From contig OZ025283.1 in the NCBI GenBank assembly GCA_964019165.1, forward strand, positions 689,501-753,500: a DNA stretch of 64,000 bases, read 5' to 3'. The stretch's first letter is position 1, and each line of letters opens with the position of its first letter. The notes under the pieces were generated by a model. That model made no database searches and was not told the DNA's origin. It was given only the letters and a program-made list of their open reading frames with translations. Positions 22,566 through 35,570 of the stretch are shown piece by piece. Origin of the DNA: Mastigias papua. Its lineage: Eukaryota; Cnidaria; Scyphozoa; Rhizostomeae; Mastigiidae. Position numbers and translations under genes: made by a program.

Positions 22566-23175
22566 GAGACGGATTTTTTTGATAGCCCGCTAGACGCGGG
22601 CTCCTCTACCCCAGTTACCTGCTGGCCCTGTCAAAATCAAGTTGCAAAGTAGCCTTGGACAGACTAACGCAGTGCCCCATCCAGGTTGCATGGTCAGCAT
22701 TGTCGATGAGCGTGGACGAAAAAGCTCGCATAGGATCAAGAGATGATGAGGTCATTGGAGCATGTGATATCCGGCCTTTGCAATGGACAAATCGATTAAA
22801 ATTTGAGAGAAAAAGTTGTGCAAAAATGCTTGGATACCTGCGCGAGGCTATGGGGCTTTAGAAGATGAAGAAGAATGTCCAAAAGCCCCATAGCCTAGTG
22901 CAGGTATCCGAGCATTTTAGCACAACTTTTTCTCTCAAATTTTAATCGATTTGTCCATTGCAAAGGCCGGATGTCACACGCTCCAATGAGGTCAGCTTCT
23001 CTTGATCCTATGCGAGCTTTTTCATCCATGGTCATCGACAATGCGGACCATGCAACCTGGATGGGGCACTGCGTTAGTCTTTCCAAGGCTAATTTGCAAA
23101 TTGATTTTGACAGGGCCAGCGGGTAACTGGGGTAGGGGAGCCCGCGTCTAGCGTGCTATCAAAAAAACCCGCTCC
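22566..23175. mobile_element. 610-base hairpin element, U2
   Basis: Copy of the U1 element at +9,755, with AGTATATA at 22558-22565 and 23176-23183. It entered before the duplication that separated U1 and U2. It is absent from U3-U5, where its target region is arranged differently. Confidence 0.8.
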
Positions 23176-24885
23176 AGTATATAAATATAGTAGTTACGTA
23201 GCGCAAATGGTTGTTACAATAAACTACTAAATGAAACGCATAATGTATAGTCTTCGCCATCATTCAGTACCATCTAGGCATTAAAGTAGGCTTTATGCAA
23301 TAACACTACCTCAGAATTTTATAGTGTACGCGTTCATACTTACAGTACTATTCCTTTGTAACCCTACAGCATACTCACAGATCACAATACTATGGGCCAC
23401 AATCATGTAAGTGAATGCTAACCTCTTGTCAAAAGCATAAAGTTCTAACTCTTAAGAATGAGTGATAAAATTTTAGAGATTGCATCATCAAATAAAATTT
23501 ACACAATAGTTTTGTGCTAGATAGGAGGGGGGCTTTATATGTCTATTCAATACAATACAAATAAGGTTGCTAGCTGTAAGTAATACAAAACGTTAACAAC
23601 ATATCGCCACATGGAGAATGGTATATGAAAAGTGATAATGCTAGTGGTAACAACTGATATCTGACATTGATACAGGCTAGTGAAAAAAATTATACTCTGG
23701 TCTAAGGACATCAATTGGGCACACCCAGTAAACACTTTCAAACTCCTATCATATATAGATTCAAGCAGGTGTTTTGACATGGCAATGCCTAATGATACTG
23801 TTTGATTCAATTACATCAATGCTGAAGAATATTCCTAAGAGATTGTCTATAATATTCAACAAAGAATTCAAATTCAAACACTGTGTATGAATGTGGCATA
23901 AGCTTGTATACATAATAATCTCTTAGAGCAAGCCCCTCATACTATTTGATTATGAAGAGTACTGTTCAGTGAGCTTGGGACTGGAAGGTGGGGCTCCAGG
24001 GATGAAGTCTAAACAATACACATGCTTGTTATCCAACACTACTTGACAAACAAAAATACTGTTATCATGTGCAGAATGATGGTGTCTATAATAAATCATC
24101 TCAGCAAGGCACAGAGCTGGTTTACCAGGAAAAGAACATTTAGCATAAAAGTGCCCACATGCAGATTCAACCAAAATAACACTAAAATATATAGTGAACA
24201 CAAATAATAGACTGTTGTAAATAAAGAGTGGTAGACTGCTGGTAGTACATAGGCAAGTAGTAAAGTACTATACTGAATGAAGCCTCGTGAATAAGTTACT
24301 TAAGTGTGTTGAATATAAAGCTAATTTAGAATACAATATCAGTGTAAATACATCAAGAAGCAACTACCGTAAAATGCACAGTACTATACATAATATTATT
24401 CGCGAATTAGTAGATAAAATATCCGTATAAAGGCTTAGTACTTTTAACAAAAAAATACCCCTGCGATTTAGAATACAAAGTGTACTACTGGGAATAAGCA
24501 AGTCATCAGCCATGGAAACTGAGAGTAATATGATACGCCCATCAAAGTTTTAGAGGGAATACACGCAGCACTTTACTCAAATACTGAAAGAACACCAAAC
24601 GGGAAAGAGAGCTATTACACTCCACTAGTGTAAGGAATAATGTGAACAATATCTTAGCTCCAGCCTACAATAAGTGCATGGTAAAACCCAACATCTAAGT
24701 AGAAGTGACTGACACCTTCTGACACGTAAACAAAGTGGCCTAACCTTTCAGAAATGTCGCCCTCAAACTCTAGAACAAATACAAAGTACAACAGAACTGT
24801 AAACAATCCTAGTATATCAGTAAATAATAGAGTAATCGTCTCCTGACTATCATACCGAAACTTCTGCAGTAAGACAACGATACTT

Positions 24886-25522
24886 ACTGTCAGATGATAG
24901 AAAAATGATGAGAGTTTGGAGAAAAACCATTGAAAGTCAGAATCCACAATAGGTTTGACCTTACTTCTCACACTCTACATTGGTCATGTTTTGGGATCCA
25001 TTGGGTGCGGGTTCCTGACAGAAAATCCATGCAGATAAGTATGTGGAACTATTGCAGGACACCTTGTTTCAAGGAACAAAGCCAATGTGGAAAGAACAGA
25101 AAGCCACAGAATGCCAGAAGGCAGAGCCCCAACCTCAAAATAAGTGAGGATGTGTGGTAGCGCATGAAAACCAAATACTTGCAGATGCACAAGGTCCTCC
25201 AAAGTCAAAGCAAGAGCTCATGGAAAGAGGTTTTGAAGAACGGAGAAAAATCACAATGTTTTCCATAAGACACCTTTATGCATCCATTCCAAAGCAACTC
25301 CACAACATATTAATTTGATTTACCAGTCATTTCACTTGTTACTGTAGAACTGTCAAAATCAAAAGGTATATTATAGGCATGGCTTCATTGAGTTAGCCTT
25401 GTTATTCACAAGCCCATTGACAGACAAAACACAGGTTAATCAGACAACAATAAAAGTTACTGTTGTCATCTGGCATTTATTGTTGTCAAAGATGTTGCAA
25501 TACTTTTGTACACCTAGTGTTG
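24886..25522 (+). pseudogene. Tc1/mariner-type transposase remnant, U3 (5'-truncated)
   Basis: Same truncation point and same internal loss as the U2 copy. It differs from the U4 copy by one extra base near 25011 (GCGGGTTCC versus GCTGTTCC). Confidence 0.6.
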
Positions 25523-26186
25523 TTTTGCATAGGATGGGCAAAGAAAGTTGCAATGCTTTCTTATGTCACTTCAACCATGCAAGGTAGTGTAGGGTACCTG
25601 CTACGTGGTTTGTAATCTCAGAGTAGAGTTGCCTATGGGACAGCTGATATTGTGTTATGACACAATCTTTAGTACTTCTAATGACAAACTACCAAATACT
25701 TGCTAAAGGACACTTGCACCTTCAGTTGTAAATTTATTTTCTCTCTTCAAATGTTGAATCATTCAGACCTAGTGGAAATCTCTGAACTTCATCATCAGAG
25801 TTGTTGATTTAATATTTAACCTTCAACTGTGCCTAGTGTTAGTCTTTCATTAGATCCACAGCTGTGTCCAGATAGTCTGACATTAGAAAATGCCTTGAGC
25901 AAGCAGATGGTTGGTGATACTTTCTTCGTTAAAATCACTAGGGTGTATATTCTGTACCCACAGATCAAGTACCTCTTGTCCTTGAGTTTCAGGGAACCGA
26001 GATTTGAAAAAATCTATCAGTAGAATGTCATAGCAAGGTACGGCAGGAAAAACAAGAAGGGAATGAGCAAGTTCAGGACTTATATTGTTTACATGCTTTA
26101 AGGTGGTTTTTCATCAAATAACAAACTATTGCCCTGTTCGTGTTACATGAAAACCTAGCAGGGTTTTGTTTTACGGAGGGGTCATG

Positions 26187-26336
26187 CTAAAACTTGACTA
26201 GCAACTGGCAAATAATCCACAAGCACTTAAGAGTATTTCTACATATTCTAGGTCTAGCCCTCAAGAGGTATGCCTTTTCACTGAGATCTTCAACGAAGTG
26301 CTTCAGTACTCCCTCGCACAGTGGGCACGAACCAAT
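26187..26336 (-). pseudogene. RING-H2 ORF, C-terminal half, U3 copy
   Basis: Identical in layout to the U2 copy, with CPLC and the same terminal TAG. Confidence 0.6.
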
Positions 26337-27150
26337 AGAGAGTTTCCGAAACACTACGCAAGGACCTACTACGCCTCAGGGGAGACTAGGTCCCAGCGCA
26401 TTTTTGGGGATTCCTCCGATTGCTGTGGTGTAGTAGATGGTTTCACTACTTGCGACTGGCCTATGTCACATCATAGTGATATCCAAGATTTCAAGGTACG
26501 TAATATATATTATTTCTTATCATACTGATATCATTATTCCAGTCTGTCAACTATTATGGTAACAAGCTGTAACTAACTGCTGATATTTGTTGTCTTGTCT
26601 TAAAAGAACACCTTCAACAAGGAGAATAGAGACGATGGCCTCGACCAGCACCTCCGAAACAACAGTTGAAGCCCACAAAAGAATACTGATGTTTGTATTT
26701 TAGTGACATTACCAGACACAATTAACATGTACTTATTTGGATATTTTTGATGAACCCATTCGACCTTGAGGAGTGTTTGAGAGTATCTAAGTCGGCTTCA
26801 GAGTATTCGTATGAAGAGACAGTTTTGTTTCATTTATATCCCATTTGGCCTTGTCATATATTGAGGAATGTACTTTGACATGTAATATCCTCATGAAAAT
26901 ACCAGTTTTGCTAACCAAAGAGTTGTATTTACTTCTATAAATTCTTCATCACCGATTTGCCATAATGGTAAATCAAGGTACGTATATTTTACCACCATCC
27001 TCCTCTTTAGTTACTTTGGCACCATTGCTGAGGTGTCTTCGTGCTTTGGAAAGTACTTGGTGCTCCTGAGCTGCTACACCTCAGATCTAGTAGTACTCAG
27101 TCTCCCTCTGAGGCGTAGTAGCTCGCCGCTTAGTGTGTCGGAAACTCTCT
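26337..27150. mobile_element. Inverted-repeat element splitting RING-H2, U3 copy (814 bases)
   Basis: AAT at 26334-26336 and 27151-27153. Differs from the U2 copy chiefly by lacking the 5-base CCGTC-type insertion. Confidence 0.7.
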
Positions 27151-27153
27151 AAT

Positions 27154-27369
27154 GTCTGAGAGCAAACAGGCTGTATGGAAGGAATGACCACATCTGTAAA
27201 ATACATGCCAAAGTGAGCATTCCTTACGTGAAGAGTTTTCCAAGTCACATGTCCTACAATTAAAACTATACAGTGAGCGTGACAAATTATCACCAGGTAG
27301 CTTTCTGTAGTAAGTACCAGTGTGTGTTGTTTTCAAATGACAATTTGCTTCATTTATCTGTATCTCCAT
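27154..27369 (-). pseudogene. RING-H2 ORF, N-terminal half, U3 copy
   Basis: C-x2-C and CGHSFHTAC motifs retained. Frame open up to the insertion point. A second N-terminal half lies at 27935-28150 through the 781-base duplication. Confidence 0.62.
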
Positions 27370-28526
27370 GTATTTGTATGTAGTGAAATTATAATTATAT
27401 GCAATTGACTCAACTCAAAAAGTTTTACAAACATATTTCATACCCCCTCCTGAAAAAATTCATATTTATTTGCTTTAGAAGTTGCAAATCAACCTACAGA
27501 GACTCTTAGCAAGGGTTTTTAAAAGAATATGTAGAAATGCATATAAACTTCAGTGATACTGTGTTGAAGAAGTAAATCCACTTCTAGTTTAGAAATATAG
27601 GTACTATTTGAACTATACCCTCTCAATTTAGCAAAATGCTATTGAGGAATGTACTTTGACATGTAATATCCTCATGAAAATACCAGTTTTGCTAACCAAA
27701 GAGTTGTATTTACTTCTATAAATTCTTCATCACCGATTTGCCATAATGGTAAATCAAGGTACGTATATTTTACCACCATCCTCCTCTTTAGTTACTTTGG
27801 CACCATTGCTGAGGTGTCTTCGTGCTTTGGAAAGTACTTGGTGCTCCTGAGCTGCTACACCTCAGATCTAGTAGTACTCAGTCTCCCTCTGAGGCGTAGT
27901 AGCTCGCCGCTTAGTGTGTCGGAAACTCTCTAATGTCTGAGAGCAAACAGGCTGTATGGAAGGAATGACCACATCTGTAAAATACATGCCAAAGTGAGCA
28001 TTCCTTACGTGAAGAGTTTTCCAAGTCACATGTCCTACAATTAAAACTATACAGTGAGTGTGACAAATTATCACCAGGTAGCTTCCTGTAGTAAGTACCA
28101 GTGTGTGTTGTTTTCAAATGACACTTTGCTTCATTTATCTGTATCTCCATGTATTTGTATGTAGTGAAATTATAATTATATGCAATTGACTCAACTCAAA
28201 AAGTTGTACAAACATATTTCATACCCCCTCCTGAAAAAATTCATATTTATTTGCTTTAGAAGTTGCAAATCAACCTACGGAGACTCTTAGCAAGGGTTTT
28301 TAAAAGAATATTTAGAAATGCATATAAAATTCAGTGATACTGTGTTGAAGAAGTAAATCCAATTCTAGTTTAGAAATATAGGTAATATGTGAACTATACC
28401 CTCTCAATTTAGCAAAATGCTTTCCTCTGCATTCAGAGAAATATGGAAAGGACCAATGAATGGAATCAGGTTATGGATTCCTTTAAGGTAACCAATGTGT
28501 TAGACATAGAACTGGCAAGGCCAATC

Positions 28527-28868
28527 TCATATCATAGAGACCACAAACTGATCTAAATACAGATTCAGCCCACTTTCTAACATGATTATGAGTGCAGAAT
28601 CAAAATCATCACTTGATGTTAGTGATAGCTCCACACAGTCAACTAGCTTGCGCTCTTCCATTGACCTCATCTTCAAAATGTCATGCTGCTGATAGTCATG
28701 GGCTAAGAGCCTGTATCTTTGAGACTCAGGATGAAAAACCGTGGCATGTAGCCAATCTGGCATGACTTCAACATATGATTTTGCCAGCTTTGATGAACTC
28801 TTGTCAATGAGGTGTCTCAATAGACCATTAGTGAGTTTACGATTCACGACGCAGAGACTGAAGACGGC
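28527..28868 (-). CDS. Unrecognised ORF or exon, U3
   Basis: An open minus-strand frame of about 113 codons between a TAA at 28869-28871 and the stop at 28527. It has no methionine at its start, so it is more likely an internal or terminal exon than a full gene. An AG just inside (TTCAG|TCTCTG near 28855) could be its acceptor. The composition looks protein-like and globular: a hydrophobic helix (NGLLRHLIDK), then PDWLHATVFHPESQRYRLLA, then MEERKLVDCVELSL and DDFDSALIIMLESGL. I cannot place it in a family. In U1 and U2 only the last 30 or so codons survive (from about 12250 and 22005 leftward), because the unit is rearranged there. This is one of the few candidates for host-derived coding sequence. 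Confidence 0.4.
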   Translation of the reverse strand, partial: AVFSLCVVNRKLTNGLLRHLIDKSSSKLAKSYVEVMPDWLHATVFHPESQRYRLLAHDYQQHDILKMRSMEERKLVDCVELSLTSSDDFDSALIIMLESGLNLYLDQFVVSMI

Positions 28869-29831
28869 TTACAGAAGTCTGGACCTTAGCGCGGTAATGG
28901 GGATATCTCTATGATTGAGTTGTCCTAGCAATGTCCGCGACAAGCATCGATCGATTTCCACGTCACGATCTTAACGCACTTTTGAAAGGTAACATTTCAA
29001 ACATATTTCTATGTTAAATCGCTTTAAAGACAAGTACGAGACCTTCGTTCAAATAAGTTTGTACTTTGTTCAGAAAATGCCTAACATGTTTAAGGACATT
29101 GTCGTTTCAGCCCTCGTCAACTTATACTGGCCTAAAAGTAGAATGGCAGCATCAAGCAACACATTAGCTGAGTCACACAAAAGAACTCTCACGTTTGTAT
29201 TTACTCTCTAAATTGTTAGTAACGTGCATTCTTAGCACAAGGACAGAACATTGAAGCACACCGCTAGATTGCTCATATTCTGAGGATTACTGATGGTCGG
29301 AGACAGAACATCAACAGACATTCTCCGTTCAGTTTTTCCAAGAATTATCTTTTATGGACTTTTCTACCAATAGAGTACATACTAATGAAGGAGGAGATCT
29401 GAAATAAACACCTTCATCAGAGAAAGTGAAATTACAAATATGAATGCTTCAGATCCCAAAGCACAATATTTTCAGAGAAGAGAAATAACAACATTCTATT
29501 GTATTTTAGTCCTTAGCTGTAAATAATTTGTTATACCTGCATTCTGTTAATACCAATATTATTGTGCTTGCATCATGAGATTGATGCCCTATAAGGTTCT
29601 TTCTAGCCTAAGTCTAAATGTAGATGTAGAGATGGTAGAATTTAGGAACCTGTAGGTTACATTAAAGCTGTGTATGATATTGAGAGATTCTCAGAAAAAA
29701 TAGCCGTCGTTTTCCTTGTCTTCAAGTTTTTTCCTCAGATGGTTAGCGTTTGATCAGAGCTATCATTAATAGTCTCTCAGACTGGTTATTATTTGCATCT
29801 TATTTTATAAGAATGCCCATATATCTTTTTT

Positions 29832-30653
29832 GTGAATAGGCCAAAACTGACTTGGACTGAGGAACATGACATTTTGCTGTGCAGGGAAATACTGGTTGAA
29901 GAGCCATATAATTTTAAGCATGGGTCCAGGGAAAGGGGGAGATGTTGGGACCGTATAGCTGAAGCTTTAAACAGTGTTGAACAACCTAAGTTTATTGTGG
30001 ATCAGAGGGCAGTGAGAGACAGGTTTGTTAAATTGGAGAAGGCTTTCAAGAAAAAGACTAGAGAGGAATTAAGGGCAAGTGGGATTGCACCACAAGAGTC
30101 TTCTGAGCTTGACCAGGCTCTGGAGGAAATTATTGACAGAATTCAGAATGCTGAGCAACAAAAGGAGGCTAGTTGTATGGAAAAGCAGCAAGAGATAGAG
30201 ATAGAGAAAGAAACTGCAGAGGCTGTAAGGAGAAGGGCCATGGAGAGCTTATCACAAACCAAGGCAAGGGAGGGCTGTAGGAAAAGAAGGGGTGGGGAGA
30301 CAAGTGAATATGTAGGGTATTTAAGAGAAAAGCGAGAAGTAGACATAAGAGTTAAGGAAAGCCAAGTGGATTTGAAAAGGAGAGAGGTTTGTATAGAAGA
30401 GAGAAGAATTGAAAGAGAATTTGAGTTGAAGCAGAGAGAGCTGTTACTGAGAGAGCGAGAATTAAATTTGAAGGAAAAAGAGCTGGAGTTAAAAGAGAGA
30501 GAAAATGAAAATTTTCAACAGAGGCTGGTTAGGTTTGAACAGCAACAAACAATGATGCAGCAGCAGTTATTTAGTTTGCAGCAGCAAATGGGTCATTTGC
30601 AGAAACTGAATGAGGACATTTTGAATTTGTTTAAAAATAAAGAAAACCATTAA
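29832..30653 (+). CDS. SANT/Myb-like coiled-coil protein of a Harbinger-type element, U3
   Basis: A frame of about 270 codons. Residues about 5-75 form a SANT/Myb-like domain (LTWTEEHDILLCREIL, GRCWDRIAEALN, then QRAVRDRFVKLEKAF) of the kind that accompanies Harbinger-type transposases in many invertebrates. Residues about 105-265 are a long coiled coil rich in E, K, R and later Q (ERELNLKEKELELKE, QQQLFSLQQQ). The frame opens at a GTG where family members usually begin with ATG. The true start may therefore be lost, or an upstream exon may join at the AG just before GCCAAAACTG (29839/29840). The partner transposase follows on the opposite strand (31162-31745) and is truncated. The likely role is binding the element's ends and bringing in the transposase. 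Confidence 0.72.
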   Translation: MNRPKLTWTEEHDILLCREILVEEPYNFKHGSRERGRCWDRIAEALNSVEQPKFIVDQRAVRDRFVKLEKAFKKKTREELRASGIAPQESSELDQALEEIIDRIQNAEQQKEASCMEKQQEIEIEKETAEAVRRRAMESLSQTKAREGCRKRRGGETSEYVGYLREKREVDIRVKESQVDLKRREVCIEERRIEREFELKQRELLLRERELNLKEKELELKERENENFQQRLVRFEQQQTMMQQQLFSLQQQMGHLQKLNEDILNLFKNKENH

Positions 30654-31161
30654 CACCTAGGCTCCTCGTTTAATTTGATCTTACCTTCAAATGTTTGCCA
30701 ACTCTATAGCTCTCAGTTATTAACCCCAGTTGTGTTATGGATGTTGAGTTTCAATTCTTGTGAAAGCTTAGTTGCTGATACATTTTGTACCATGATGGAA
30801 AAACCTTGTACATCTTGTTAGATAAACCATTGCATTTTAATTGAGATGTTTTAGTGAGGCCACAAATGAAGTGAAATTTTAACTTGGGAATTGGTTGATG
30901 CAGGAGTCATTGTACCTTTTATGACTTGAGCATCTTGCAATACAACATGATTAAGCCTATCACTTTTGTATACTTTTGTAGGGAAGTGCTAGGAATGTTA
31001 TCTAAGCAAAATTTTATAGCAGGAGGCATACAATGCTATTTATTGAGGTGCCATGTGATCGATATCATATGTACTGTATGGAAGAGTGGAAAACACATTC
31101 TTGGGTTATCTGGTAGCTTTTAAAAAAGCTGTTTTATGAAATAGGAATCAATGCACAGAGT

Positions 31162-31745
31162 CTAGCCAAAGTACTCTTCTAGAGTTGGAGGTTCTACATC
31201 AAAAAAGGCAGATGTGTTGTTTCCATATAAACATGTAAGTGCATTGCGAAGCAAAGCACATACTATGTATATCTTTCCAACTGCACTCAATCCAATCTTC
31301 AAATTTTTCTTAAAATCAGTGAATTTGAAGTAATTCACAACATCTCCAAATACCCATTCAACAGAGACCCTTACTTCACTCATTGATTGATTGAATGCTT
31401 GCTGTGCAGGAGTTAGTTCCTGCCTGCGAGCAAACGGGCACTGAAGATGTATCCTATGTGGATATGCTGGATCTCCATAGATACACATTGCCTGACCTGT
31501 TGGTGAGAATGACATGTGTTGCAGTTGAGGCAGAAGGCCTGACATTGCTAGCATGCCACTGTCATGCCGTCTCCCTTCAACTGGACCAAACAGGTTTGCA
31601 ATTAGACCATTTGGAGTTACAATTGACTGGAACTTCAAAGCATGCACTCTTTTGTGGCCATTATATACCATTCTTTGGTTTTCTTTGGGTCGGCAAATTG
31701 GCCTTACAGTGCCATCTATGAATCCCCAGCAGTTGTCCAACGCAG
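31162..31745 (-). pseudogene. Harbinger-type DDE transposase, 5'-truncated, U3
   Basis: The minus strand gives the last roughly 192 residues of a DDE_Tnp_4-type nuclease: GFIDGTVRPICRP (first Asp), GPVEGRRHDSGML (second Asp), YGDPAYP, then VSVEWVFGDV (Glu). All catalytic acids of the preserved part look intact. The N-terminal DNA-binding half is missing: just upstream of NCWGFIDG the sequence switches at 31745/31746 to array sequence (CACAATACTATGGGCC, also at 13628). There is no ATG at the 5' end (the first codon is TTG), so it is a truncated gene. It is convergent with the SANT/Myb-like gene, the usual arrangement in such elements. Confidence 0.8.
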
Positions 31746-34700
31746 CACAATACTATGGGCCACAATCATGTAAGTGAATGCTAAACTCTTGTCAAAAGCA
31801 TAAAGTTCTAACTCTTAAGAATGAGTGATAAAATTTTAGAGATTGCATCATCAAATAAAATTTACACAATAGTTTTGTGTTAGATAGGAGGGGGGCTTTA
31901 TATGTCTATTCAATACAATACAAATAAGGTTGCTAGCTGTATGTAATACAAAACGTTAACAACATATCGCCACATGGAGAATGGTATATGACAATTGATA
32001 ATCCTAGTGGTAACAACTGATATCTGACATTGATACAGGCTAGTGAAAAAAATTATACTCTGGTCTAAGGACATCAATTGGGCACACCCAGTAAACACTT
32101 TCAAACTCCTATCATATATAGATTCAAGCAGGTGTTTTGACATGGCAATGCCTAATGATACTGTGTGATTCATTTACATCAATGCTGAAGAATATTCCTG
32201 AAGAATATGCTGGTAGTACATAGGCAAGTAGTAAAGTACTATACTGAATGAAGCCTTGTGAATAAGTTACTTAAGTGTGTTGAATATAAAGCTAATGTAG
32301 AATACAACATCAGTGTAAATACATCAAGAAGCAACTACCGTAAAATGCACGGTACTATACATAATATTATTCACGAATTAGTAGATAAAATATCCGTATA
32401 AAGGCTTAGTACTTGTAACAAAAAAAATACCCCTGCGATTTAGAATACAAAGTGTACTACTGGGAATAAGCAAGTCATCAGCCATGGAAACTGAGAGTAA
32501 TATGATACGCCCATCAAAGTTTTAGAGGGAATACACGCAGCACTTTACTCAAATACTGAAAGAACACCAAACGGGAAAGAGAGCTATTATACTCCACTAA
32601 TGTAAGGAATAATGTGAACAATATCTTAGCTCCAGCCTACAATAAGTGCATGGTAAAACCCAACATCTAAGTAGAAGTGACTGACACCTTCTGACACGTA
32701 AACAAAGTGGCCTAACCTTTCAGAAATGTCGCCCTCAAACTCTCGAACAAATACAAAGTAAAACAGAACTCTAAACAATCCTAGTATATCAGTAAATAAT
32801 AGAGTAATCGTCTCCTGACTATCATACCGAAACTTCTGCAGTAAGAAAACGATTCTTTAGAGGCGAAAATCAAGCGAACATGAAAGGAACTGGCATGATC
32901 ATATGACCCCGAGGCACTGTTAGTGGAATCTCCATCAAAACATCGCATTAAATCTCGTCAAGTTGGGAAAGCAGCGATCATTCTACACACAAGGTCCCTG
33001 CAACACTATATTGATACCTTGTACATGAAATAAATCACTTACCTTGTATAAAAGTGATGAAACTCTGCTACTGCTTGCAAAACATCAATCCTCTCCGTAA
33101 CTTATGGTGGTGGTGTTGGTAGGGGGGGGGGGGGTTTACAACTTAGTAACATACCTTAAACCTAGCATTATATAGATGGTTGTAGTCAAATACCCTTTCA
33201 TATTCAGGTCTAACGAATTCTACTATCCAAGAAGACTCCAGAACAAAGTGCATAAATCATTCCTATGCATGTGTAGATAAGTGACTAATAACCTCTGATT
33301 AACCCTACAATACTGCATATGAACTTGTCGTGGAACAAAGTCTCATATACTATTACCTATGCTGTTGCTAAGGATCACCAACTAATATATCCCGGACATA
33401 AATGACTGATGCAATAAAATCAATAACAAAAATTAAGTGTTGGGCTCCACAAAGTACTTAATCTGGGGCTCTAGACTATATTTGCATGTCCAACTGGGGT
33501 ACACAATTGTTGAATCTATGTTCTCATGTACCTCAACACCCATCCCCCTAATACTTAATGACTGCTCCATAAGTGTACAAAACTGAAATAATAGTGCCTT
33601 GTAATCCTAGAGTAAACTCAACAGTAACAACATTATGGACCAAAATCACGCGAGTCCTAACCTCTTGTCAACCGCATAAAGCTGTAAATCCTATCAATGA
33701 ATGATATAATGTAGAGCTTGCATCATACACACAAAGTTATTATCAAATCTGCACTTGAGAGGGGGGCTTGATGTGGCAATTGAGTAGAATACAAATAAGG
33801 TTGCTAGCTCTACGTAATACAAAACTTTAACAACATATCATCATAAATAGAATGAAATATCAAAAGGAGTAATGGTAGTGGTGACAACTGATATCTCAAA
33901 GTGAAATAGGCTAGTGATAAAAATCCTACAGTCAGACAGTCAAGTACTATATTGGTACATGTTTCATCTAAGGACATCAATTCAAATGTATGAATACCAT
34001 TGTCATCTAGGCACACACAGTAATATCGTCCAAACTCCTATAACAGCTACCTTGAGGCATTCAAGTAGGCAATATACAATCACAATGTATAGAGATGGTT
34101 GATAATTTAAGGTCATAAAAGCTAAAGCATATTCCTATAACTGTCCTAGTCAAACATGAGTTGATACTCAGAAATTGTGCATGAGTGTGGCATAACTTTG
34201 TATACATAATACTCTTTTACAGTAAGTCCCTGATAACATTTGATTACACACAATACCGTTAACTGGGGTGTGGGCTGGAAGACGGGGCTCTGGGAATTAA
34301 GTTTAAACAATACAAATACTTGTTATCTAATACTACTTGATCCAGTAAAACCATATTATCATGTGCAGAATGATGAATAGAAATCATGAATGGTCTGTAT
34401 AACAGATAATCTTAGGATGGGCTGGTTTGCCATGACACAGAGAGTTACGACTAAAGCACAAATACACTGAGTCCTCCAAAATAACACTAAAATCTATAGT
34501 GAATACAATGATTAGAATCTTGTAAATAAAGATTGTTAGCTTGTTGTAAGTACAAAGGCAATCAGTAGAGCACTATACTCAATAAAGCTTTGTGAATAAG
34601 TTACTTAAGTGTGATGACTACAAAGCTAATTTAGAACACAATATTACCATAAATAAATCAAGAAGGAAGAACCTGACAACGCACGGTACTATACACCAAA

Positions 34701-35570
34701 GTATCAACAAATTAGTACATACAATATCTGCATAAGACTTTGTCCCTTTCACTATAAATATACCACTGATTCAGAGTTGTAAGTGTTCTACTGAGAATAC
34801 GGAAGGAATCAGCTTTAGTGACTGAGAGTAATATGAAAGGCCCTTCAAGGTTTCAGAGAGAATACATGTAGTACTTTCCTCAAAATACTGTAGAAAAACC
34901 AAACGGAAAAGAGAGCTATTACACTGCAATAATCCAAGGAATACTTTGAACAACATCTTATCTCCAGCCTACAATAAATGTATAGGAAAAACCAAGAGCT
35001 AACCAGACATGAGGGACAACATATCAAACATAAAGAAAGCGGCCTAACTGTTCATACATAATTCCCTCAAAATCACACGCAAATGCAAAGTATCAACAGC
35101 ACTCTAAAATATCCTAGTATATCAGTAAATACTACAGTGAATATCCCCTGAATAGTATACCGAAACTTCTGAAGTAACTAAGCAGTAATTTACAGGCAGA
35201 AATCCAGGGAACATGTCAGGAAGTGGCATGATCATAGGGCCCCTGAGGCAATCGTATGGAATCTCGATGAAAACATGGCATTAAATCTCGTCCAACTGGG
35301 AAAATAGCGACCATTCTACACAACACAATCCTGGTAAAACTAAATCGAAACCTTGTTAATGAAATAAACCACTTACCTTACAGAGAAGGGACGAAATTCC
35401 ATGAAGACTTGTAAGACATCCATCCACTGTGTAAACACGCCCTCAACTGCAAACTTGCGGTCTTGTGTAAACACTATTGTTCGGACACAAAGGATGAGAG
35501 GTTTCTGCGATTGTGATCTCAAGTTGGGAATCCCCTCGCATTTCTATCTACAACCTACAACAAAATAAAG
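31746..35570. repeat. Two diverged 1.9 kb tandem repeats, U3
   Basis: 31746-33627 and about 33628-35570 share an order of short blocks: GGCCACAATCATG / GACCAAAATCACG; AACCTCTTGTCAA; AGGTTGCTAGCT; GACATCAATT; TAAGTTACTTAAGTGTG; ACCGAAACTTCTG; TGGCATGATCAT (32891 and 35224). Each ends with a minus-strand donor-like motif (33037 and 35371). Divergence is high, so this is an old duplication. The first copy matches U1 13628-15130 closely. A run of 13 G lies at 33122-33134. No coding frames of substance. Confidence 0.65.

Larger units (their letters stand above)
15131..24885 (+). repeat. Array unit U2
   Basis: This unit starts inside the Tc1/mariner remnant. It carries the private Harbinger insertion 15809-18950, then the common spacer (18954-19420) and the split RING-H2 ORF. 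A 781-base tandem duplication follows, then the AT-rich block, module sequence and hairpin element. From about 21040 to 24885 it is nearly identical to U1 at offset 9,755. Confidence 0.85.

Noticed and set aside
31395..31777. Plus-strand frames across the truncated transposase
   Set aside because: Shadows of the minus-strand DDE coding sequence.
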